A stretch of 18,553 nucleotides of DNA from Spirochaetaceae bacterium (lineage in GTDB: Bacteria > Spirochaetota > Spirochaetia > SZUA-6 > Bin103). Of the stretch, positions 13,801 through 18,553 are shown in pieces. The stretch's first letter is position 1, and the number at the start of each line of letters is the position of its first letter. The stretch is from positions 1-18,553 of the forward strand of contig JAPOQV010000197.1 of the NCBI GenBank assembly GCA_026710565.1, given 5' to 3'. A model generated the notes under the pieces. It was not told where the DNA came from, ran no database searches, and saw nothing but the letters and a program-made list of their open reading frames with translations. Both the position numbers and the translations under genes were made by a program.

Positions 13801-15174
13801 CTGCCCATCGGTACGCAGACGCGGCGCGCCACCAGGGTCGGCTGGAGCAGCCACTCTTTCTACTTCGAGTACACCGTGCAGGCGGCGGACCGTGATGAGG
13901 ACGGGATCAGCATTCCGGCCAACGGGCTGAGCATCAGCGGCGGAACCATCACGGCCCCCGACGGTACGACGCCCGCCGACCTGACACACGCGGCGGTCCC
14001 CGCCGACGGCGGCACCAAGGTGAACGGCAGCCTGGTCGCTCCTCCGCGCGTGAGCAACATCTTCCTCACCTCCCGCCCCGGACGGGGTGACACCTACGCA
14101 CGAGGGGAGACGATCGAGGTGGGGGTCGAGTTCAACAGGACGGTGACGGTGACCGGCACCCCCCGGATGGCGCTGACCATCGGGGCGCAGACGCGCCACG
14201 CGGCCTACTCAGGATCGTGGGGGGAGTATGCGGACTTCAGCTACAAAGTGAAGGAGAGTGATCGTGATGAGGACGGGATCAGCGTTCCGGCCAACGCGCT
14301 CGAGCTGAACGGCGGAACCATCACGGCGGCGGACGGCACGACCGACGCGGACCTGACGCACGCTTCGGTAGGCCCGGAACGTGACCGCAAGGTGGACGGC
14401 AGCCGCGCTGTCACGCCGCCGCGGGTGAAGGCCATCTACTACGACTCCTCCCCAACTCGGGGCGACACCTACGAACTCGGCGAGACGATCGAGGTGGTCG
14501 TCGAGTTCGACAGCGGGGTGGAGGCGACCGGCGACTCCCAGGTCGCGCTGACCATCGGGACCGAGACGCGGTACGCGACCTTTATCGGATGGAGCAGCGA
14601 CAACACTCTGAGATTCCGCTACACCGTTCAGACAGGAGACAGCGACGAGGACGGCATCAGCATCCCGGCCAACTCGCTGCTCCCGGTCGGCGGAGCCATC
14701 ACGGCCACCGACGGCACGAGCGACGCTGACCTGAGGCACGAAGCGATATCCGCCCGTGACAACAAGGTGAACGGCAGCTTGATATCCCCACCGGGAGTGA
14801 GCGGTATCTACTTCATCTCCGCCCCCAACCGGGGTGACACGTACATACAAGGGGAGACGATCGAGGTCCTGGTCGAGTTCGACAGGGCGATGACGGTGAC
14901 CGGCGACCCCCAGGTGGCGCTGACCATCGGAGCGCAGACCCGGTACGCGGCCTACTCCACCGCGTGGGAAGGCGACCGCCTCATGCACTTCAGCTACGCC
15001 GTGCAGGAGGATGACCGCGATGAAAACGGTGTGACGATCACGGCCAACGCGTTGGCCCTCAACAGCGGAACGATCACGCACGCCGCCGACCTCACGGTCG
15101 ACGCCGACCTGACCCACGGCGCGGTGGCCGCGGAGCCCGCTTTCAAGGTGAACGGCAGTCGGGGCACCCCGTGA
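10888..15174 (+). CDS. Giant repeat lipoprotein, 11 beta-rich units of about 125 residues
   Basis: 1428 residues. The N-terminus MRTVWHRRNLIGLSCLLVLA followed by SC is a lipoprotein signal with lipobox L19-A-S-C22, so the protein should be lipid-anchored at Cys22. The rest is a tandem array with units starting at 10990, 11404, 11779, 12160, 12541, 12913, 13288, 13669, 14041, 14416 and 14788 (most 372-384 nt). Each unit runs PPxVxxIxFxSSP, GDTYELGETIEVxVEF, DxxVxVTGxPQxALTIG, TRHAxxS, LxFxYTVQxGD, DxDGISIPANAL, GGTIxxxDG, TDADLTHxAV, KVDGS. This suggests an Ig/cadherin-like beta-sandwich. No enzymatic domain or C-terminal anchor is visible, and the protein ends at a unit boundary. The probable role is adhesion or surface structure (inferred). 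Its stop overlaps an alternative start of the next gene. Confidence 0.88.
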   Translation: MRTVWHRRNLIGLSCLLVLASCATPPPSPAPDGVAPAIASIAFASSPANGDTYELGEAIEVVVEFDPAVAVTGLPRLKLNIGAETRHATDSTWVSQPVLSFPYVSEDLHPALYFRYEVQEGDHDEDGISIPANAFALDGATIKGPDGTTDADLTHAAVAAEDGHKVDGSMVSPPAVKSISFVSSPASDDTYELGETIRVLVQFDRATTANGRVQMTLSIGEETRQATSYARGNSPFLYFDYTVQAGDRAGDGISIPANALTLDGATITGPDGTTDADLAHETVVPEDGHKVDASLISPPAVKSISFVSSPTRGDTYERGEKIWVLVLFDRAVTVTGRARVPLSIGEETRQATSSGWDTDPSPILFAEYIVQEGDRDEDGISIEADALTLNGETIKGSDGTTDADLTHAAVAADGGRKVDGSLTSPPAVTRISFMSFRGGDDTYELGETVEVMVEFDKPVTVTGTPQVALTIGDQVRHATYSTSWRDDRDAHFEYTVQEGDHDEDGISIPANALLLNGGTITAADGTADADLTHEAVTPERDRKVDGISDVTPPRVRAIYFDSSPAQGDTYGLGETIEVEVEFDGVVKATGEPRLALTIGTRTRHATKSGWSSHSLRFEYTVQEGDRNGDGISIPANALSLNGGTITAPDGATEAVLTHEAVAPESSSKVDGSDGTPPRVRAIRFGYSPPARGDTYELGETIEVEVEFDRAVTASGEPQVALTIGAETRHAAFGGWGRETLYFDYTVQAGDRDVDGISIRANALVLRGGTIKAADGRTDADLTHPAIADDGSRKVNASLVSPPTVSHISFISFMGSDDTYELGETVEVVVEFDKVVTVTGRPQVALTIGDQVRHATYSMLWGDNRYADFSYVVQKGDWDDDGISIAANSLLLNGGTIKSADGSIDADLTHAAVPPDRDTKVDGLSDVTPPRVKAIRFDSSPARGDTYELGETVEVVVEFDGAIETTGEPQLALPIGTQTRRATRVGWSSHSFYFEYTVQAADRDEDGISIPANGLSISGGTITAPDGTTPADLTHAAVPADGGTKVNGSLVAPPRVSNIFLTSRPGRGDTYARGETIEVGVEFNRTVTVTGTPRMALTIGAQTRHAAYSGSWGEYADFSYKVKESDRDEDGISVPANALELNGGTITAADGTTDADLTHASVGPERDRKVDGSRAVTPPRVKAIYYDSSPTRGDTYELGETIEVVVEFDSGVEATGDSQVALTIGTETRYATFIGWSSDNTLRFRYTVQTGDSDEDGISIPANSLLPVGGAITATDGTSDADLRHEAISARDNKVNGSLISPPGVSGIYFISAPNRGDTYIQGETIEVLVEFDRAMTVTGDPQVALTIGAQTRYAAYSTAWEGDRLMHFSYAVQEDDRDENGVTITANALALNSGTITHAADLTVDADLTHGAVAAEPAFKVNGSRGTP
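10990..15171 (+). repeat. Coding tandem repeat array, 11 units (first gene)
   Basis: Eleven head-to-tail in-frame units, most 372-384 nt long; the first unit is longer (414 nt) because of an extra loop. Nucleotide similarity is high in the blocks encoding DTYELGETIEV, ALTIG and DGISIPANA and low between them, so units are old enough to have diverged. A two-unit period is visible. Units 4, 7 and 9 share the linker (E/D)RDxKVDG-x-x-x-VTPPRV(K/R)AI, and the unit following each has the WSS block (WSSHS or WSSDN). Units 2 and 3 share PPAVKSISFVSSP and look like a later duplication. Confidence 0.88.
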
Positions 15175-15185
15175 ACACTCGAGCG

Positions 15186-18100
15186 ATGCGGGGTTTCTGG
15201 CGCGGCCGCAACCTGATCGGGCTCTCCTGCCTGCTGGCGCTCACAGCAGTAGCAGCGGTCGCTCAGGCCCAAAGCACAGCGCCGGCAGTCTCTTCTATCG
15301 CCATCATCTCCTCCCCGGCGCAGGGTGACACGTATGAACTCGGAGAGAGGGTAGAGGTGAAAGTAGACTTCGATCGAGCGGTCACGGCAACCGGCGAACC
15401 GCAGGTGGCGCTGACCGTCGGCACGCAGACGCGCCGCGTGACGCTGTCCGCATGGGGCACTCGATCTCTGTACTTCTACTACACCGTGCAAGAGGCCGAC
15501 CGCGATGAGAACGGGATCAGCATCGACGCCAACTCCCTGTCCCGGAGCGGCGGGACCATCACGGCCACCGACGGCACGACCGACGCGGATCTGACGCACG
15601 GGGCGGTCGCCGCCGATCGCGGCAACAAGGTCAACGGCAGCCTGGTCAGGCGACCGGGAGTCAGGGAAATCTCAGTCATCTCCTCACCGGCGAAAGGTGA
15701 CACCTACGGAAGCGGGGAGGAGGTCGAGGTGGCAGTCGACTTCGATCGAGCGGTCACGGCAACCGGCGAACCGCAGGTGGCGCTGACCGTCGGCACCCAG
15801 ACCCGGTACGCGACCTTTCTCGGATGGGGCAGCCAGTCTCTGTATTTCTCCTACATCGTCCAGCGGTCCGACCGCGACGAGGACGGACTCAGCATCGACG
15901 CCAATTCTCTGACCCTCAACGGCGGGACCATCAAGGCCTTCGACGGCATAACCGACGCCGTGCTGACGCACGCGGCGGTCGCCGCCGATCGCGGCAACCG
16001 GGTCAACGGCAGCGACGGCGCTCCACCGGGGGTCCGCGAAGTCGCCTTCATCTACTCCCCGGCAAGGGATGAAACCTTCGAGCGCGGCGAGACGGTCGAA
16101 GTACGAGTGGGGTTCGACAGAGTGGTAACGGTCACCGGCCAGCCCCAGGTGGCTCTGACCATCGGGACACAGACGCGGCACGCGACGCTGTCCGCATGGA
16201 GCAGTCAGTCTCTGTACTTCTCCTACACCGTGCAGGAGGCGGACCGTGACCAGGACGGAATCAGCATCGCCTCGAATTCCCTGTCCCTCGACGGCGGGAC
16301 CATCAAGGCCGCCGACGGCACCACCGACGCTGTGCTGACGCACGCGGCGGTCGCCGCCCAACCCCGCAGCAAGGTGAACGGCGCCTTGTTTGCTCCACCA
16401 CGGGTGAGCCAAATCGCCCTGCGCTCCTCCCCGGCCAGCGGTGACACCTACCACGTGGGGGAGGAAGTTGAGGTCGTAGTCGAGTTCGACAGAGCGGTGA
16501 CCGCGACGGGCAGACCTCAGGTGGCTCTGACCATCGGGACGCAAGCGCGGCAGGCGCGGTTCTTCGGATGGAGCAGGCAGTCCCTGTTCTTCAAGTACCG
16601 GGTGCAGGAGGCGGACCGTGATGAGGATGGGATCAGCATCGCCGCCAACTCCCTGTCCCGGGGCGGCGGGACCATCAAGGCCGCCGACGGCACCACCGAT
16701 GCTGTGCTGACGCACGGGGCGGTCGCCACCCAACCCCGCAGCAAGGTTCACGGCAACAGGCGGAACGACACCGAAGACACGCCACCCGGTGTGACGGAAA
16801 TCGCCCTTCACTCGTCCCCGGCGAGGGGCAGCACGTACGGACTCGGGGAGACGGTCGAGGTGGTGGTCGAGTTCGACAGAGCGGTGACGGCGACCGGCAG
16901 GCCCCAGGTCGCACTGACCATCGGGGCGCAGACACGCCACGCGAACCTGTCCGGAAGGAGCAGACAGTCCCTGTTCTTCGAATACGAGGTACAGGAGGAG
17001 GACCGTGACGAGGACGGAATCAGCATCGCCGCCAACGCGTTGGCCCTCAACGACGGCACCATCAGGGCCGCCGGCGGTACGACCGACGCGGATCTGGCGC
17101 ATCCTGAATTAGCCACCGAACGCGGCAGCAAGGTCGACGGTACTCAGATCACGCCGCCGCGGGTCAGGGACATCGCCTTCATCTCATCACCGGCGCGGCG
17201 TGCCACGTATGAACTCGGGGAGACGATCGAGATTCGAGTCGAATTCGACAGAGCGGTGACGACGACCGGCAGTCCCCACGTGGTGCTGACTATTGGGGCG
17301 CAGACGCGGCACGCGACGCTGTCCGCATGGAGCAGCCAGTCTCTGTACTTCAAGTACGCTGTGCGGGAGGCTGACCGTGACGAGGACGGAGTCAGCATCG
17401 CCGCCAACGCCTTGTTCCTCAGCGGAGGGACCATCACGAACGCCGAGGGCACGGCCGAAGCTGATCTGACGCACGAGGCGGTGGCCGAAACAGATGGCAA
17501 GGTGAACGGCAGCCTGATCACGCCGCCGAGCGTGTGGGGCATCGCCTTCGACTCCTCCCCGGCGCTGGGTACCACGTACGAACTCGGGGAGACGATCGAG
17601 GTTCGGGTCGAGTTCGACCGGGCGGTGCAGGTGACCGGCAGTCCGCAGGTGGCGCTGACCATCGGTACGGAGACACGCCAGGCGGCCTATGCCCTGTCGT
17701 GGCGGGATCCCCGGTACGCGCACTTCAGCTACGCGGTGCAGGAGGGGGACCGTGATGAGGACGGGATCAGCATCGCCGCCAACGCATTGGCCCTCAACGG
17801 CGGCACCATCACGCACGCCGACGACCCGACGGCCGGCGCCTCCATCGCCCACAGCGTGGTGGCTGCCGACCTTACCCGCAAGGTGAACGGCAGCCTCGTC
17901 ACGCAGCCGACGGTCCGTGCCATCTACCTCGACAACCACGTCCCGCCGCCGAGCAGCGATACCTATGTTCGCGGTGAGATAGTTCGGGTATGGGTCGAAT
18001 TCGACCGAGACGTGACGGTGACAGGACGGCCTCTGGTCGCGCTGACCATCGGGAGCCAGACAAGGCACGCGACCTACTCCGGCTACAGCACCGTCATCGT

Positions 18101-18326
18101 GCCCGGTGGGGGCATGGTTGTCGACGAAGACGTGCTGTCCTTCGACTACCTGGTCCAGGCGACTGACCGCGATGAGGACGGGATCAGCATCCCAGCCAAC
18201 GCGTTGGGTCTGAGCGGCGGCACCATCACGCACGCCGCCTCGCCCGCGAGCGACGCCGACCTTGCCCATGGCGCGGTGCCCGCGGACCCGGGGCGCAAGG
18301 TAAACGGCAGTCAGGCCACGCCCTGA
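15186..18326 (+). CDS. Giant repeat protein with Sec signal peptide, 8 beta-rich units
   Basis: 1046 residues, paralogue of the gene immediately upstream. The signal peptide MRGFWRGRNLIGLSCLLALT continues AVAAVAQA with a likely signal-peptidase-I site after AQA (residue 28); there is no lipobox. I chose ATG 15186 because it aligns exactly with the start of the upstream paralogue (identical 12-base TCGAGCGATGCG around both starts, same RNLIGLSCLL). A GTG at 15171 would add five residues and give a 4-nt overlap. Units start at 15279, 15651, 16023, 16395, 16782, 17154, 17523 and 17904 and use the same consensus. The last unit is 420 nt with two insertions. There is no catalytic domain and no C-terminal sorting signal. 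Probably an exported structural or adhesive partner of the lipoprotein (inferred). Confidence 0.88.
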   Translation: MRGFWRGRNLIGLSCLLALTAVAAVAQAQSTAPAVSSIAIISSPAQGDTYELGERVEVKVDFDRAVTATGEPQVALTVGTQTRRVTLSAWGTRSLYFYYTVQEADRDENGISIDANSLSRSGGTITATDGTTDADLTHGAVAADRGNKVNGSLVRRPGVREISVISSPAKGDTYGSGEEVEVAVDFDRAVTATGEPQVALTVGTQTRYATFLGWGSQSLYFSYIVQRSDRDEDGLSIDANSLTLNGGTIKAFDGITDAVLTHAAVAADRGNRVNGSDGAPPGVREVAFIYSPARDETFERGETVEVRVGFDRVVTVTGQPQVALTIGTQTRHATLSAWSSQSLYFSYTVQEADRDQDGISIASNSLSLDGGTIKAADGTTDAVLTHAAVAAQPRSKVNGALFAPPRVSQIALRSSPASGDTYHVGEEVEVVVEFDRAVTATGRPQVALTIGTQARQARFFGWSRQSLFFKYRVQEADRDEDGISIAANSLSRGGGTIKAADGTTDAVLTHGAVATQPRSKVHGNRRNDTEDTPPGVTEIALHSSPARGSTYGLGETVEVVVEFDRAVTATGRPQVALTIGAQTRHANLSGRSRQSLFFEYEVQEEDRDEDGISIAANALALNDGTIRAAGGTTDADLAHPELATERGSKVDGTQITPPRVRDIAFISSPARRATYELGETIEIRVEFDRAVTTTGSPHVVLTIGAQTRHATLSAWSSQSLYFKYAVREADRDEDGVSIAANALFLSGGTITNAEGTAEADLTHEAVAETDGKVNGSLITPPSVWGIAFDSSPALGTTYELGETIEVRVEFDRAVQVTGSPQVALTIGTETRQAAYALSWRDPRYAHFSYAVQEGDRDEDGISIAANALALNGGTITHADDPTAGASIAHSVVAADLTRKVNGSLVTQPTVRAIYLDNHVPPPSSDTYVRGEIVRVWVEFDRDVTVTGRPLVALTIGSQTRHATYSGYSTVIVPGGGMVVDEDVLSFDYLVQATDRDEDGISIPANALGLSGGTITHAASPASDADLAHGAVPADPGRKVNGSQATP
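15279..18323 (+). repeat. Coding tandem repeat array, 8 units (second gene)
   Basis: Eight in-frame units, most 369-387 nt, of the same family as the upstream array. Units 1 and 2 share a long near-identical nucleotide stretch around the segment encoding DFDRAVTATGEPQVALTVG, indicating recent duplication or conversion. Units 1, 3 and 6 share the block encoding ATLSAW or VTLSAW. The terminal unit (from 17904) has an insertion before DTY (NHVPPPSS) and another of about 10 residues before the LSFDY strand. Confidence 0.87.
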
Positions 18327-18339
18327 GGCGGCCCCGCCC

Positions 18340-18553
18340 CTACGGGTGCGACAGCATGCCGGCGTCGATCCCGGCGCCCGAGTCCTCCAGGGTGTCGCCG
18401 GGGTAGCCGGCGGCGTGCGTCGGCTTGGCGACCGGGTAGACGGCGCTGCGCAACTCGTCGCCGGCCACCTGTATGCCGTTAGGCTCCGCGTAGGGTGAGC
18501 GGTCGTACGAGGGGGCAGCCCACGTGAACTCGTGGCCGAGCTTCTGCAGGCCG
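18340..18553 (-). CDS. C-terminal end of an unidentified protein, possibly gamma-glutamyltransferase-like (5' part outside window)
   Basis: The minus strand reads 70 residues to a TAG at 18342-18340, beginning GLQKLGHEFTWAAPSYD and containing GIQVAGDELRSAVYPVAKPT followed by HAAGY. The order GL--LGHE ... I-V--G-L--A--P-----AAGY resembles the last strand pair of gamma-glutamyltransferases (GL-ARGHEV ... AI-V--G-L-GA-DPR-DGAA-GY). The characteristic DPR is replaced by PVAKPT, so the family is only a suggestion. The gene converges on the second repeat gene with 13 bases between the stops; no terminator hairpin is evident there. Confidence 0.5.
   Translation of the reverse strand, partial: GLQKLGHEFTWAAPSYDRSPYAEPNGIQVAGDELRSAVYPVAKPTHAAGYPGDTLEDSGAGIDAGMLSHP

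Noticed and set aside
10990..18323. Regularly spaced repeats as a CRISPR or non-coding satellite
   Set aside because: The period is about 375 nt, in frame, and conservation follows the protein rather than the DNA.
18327..18339. Bidirectional terminator between the convergent genes
   Set aside because: Only 13 bases, GC-rich, with no inverted repeat or T-run.
1..18553. tRNA, rRNA, riboswitch, insertion sequence or integrase
   Set aside because: None recognised on either strand by eye; no transposase-like reading frame and no terminal inverted repeats around the low-GC island.

Overview
The window is GC-rich (one hand-counted 60-base line in the FAD gene is about 73% GC) and densely coding. 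It reads like a chromosomal fragment of an uncultivated, probably Gram-negative environmental or host-associated bacterium. That is an inference from composition, from a Sec/lipoprotein pair and from families such as phytanoyl-CoA dioxygenase. No rRNA, tRNA or phylogenetic marker is present, so taxonomy stays open.

Layout. (i) 1-3446 is a small-molecule oxidoreductase block. A PhyH-type Fe(II)/2-oxoglutarate dioxygenase and a partial SDR dehydrogenase run leftward. An FAD-dependent oxidoreductase is divergent from them, and the shared intergenic region holds a perfect palindrome and short direct repeats. (ii) 3447-5494 is an accessory island of visibly lower GC. It has an AraC-family regulator remnant with an in-frame stop, a two-gene leftward cassette, and a remnant of a papain-family (C1) peptidase. 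The cassette is a RusA-like resolvase followed, with a 7-nt overlap, by a PD-(D/E)XK-HEPN fusion nuclease. (iii) 5495-9566 is a leftward run: DoxX-like membrane protein, Phd/YefM antitoxin, VapC PIN toxin, and an 840-residue protein with a putative TIM-barrel C-terminal half interrupted by a G12 tract. Upstream of doxX lie a truncated HigA-like antitoxin and a perfect 10-bp-stem inverted repeat. (iv) 9890-18326 is a rightward run: an Ntn-hydrolase of the N4-(beta-N-acetylglucosaminyl)-L-asparaginase family, then two giant tandem paralogues made almost wholly of an approximately 125-residue beta-rich repeat (11 and 8 units). The first is predicted to be a lipoprotein and the second a signal-peptidase-I substrate. 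(v) 18340-18553 is the C-terminal end of a convergent gene, possibly gamma-glutamyltransferase-like.

The strongest candidates for something undescribed are the RusA + PD-(D/E)XK-HEPN cassette (probably defence or conflict related) and the paired lipid-anchored/secreted repeat proteins, where 17 of 19 units carry a DxDx(D/N)G calcium-loop-like motif. Three decayed genes and a complete toxin-antitoxin pair show that the region between the metabolic blocks turns over quickly.
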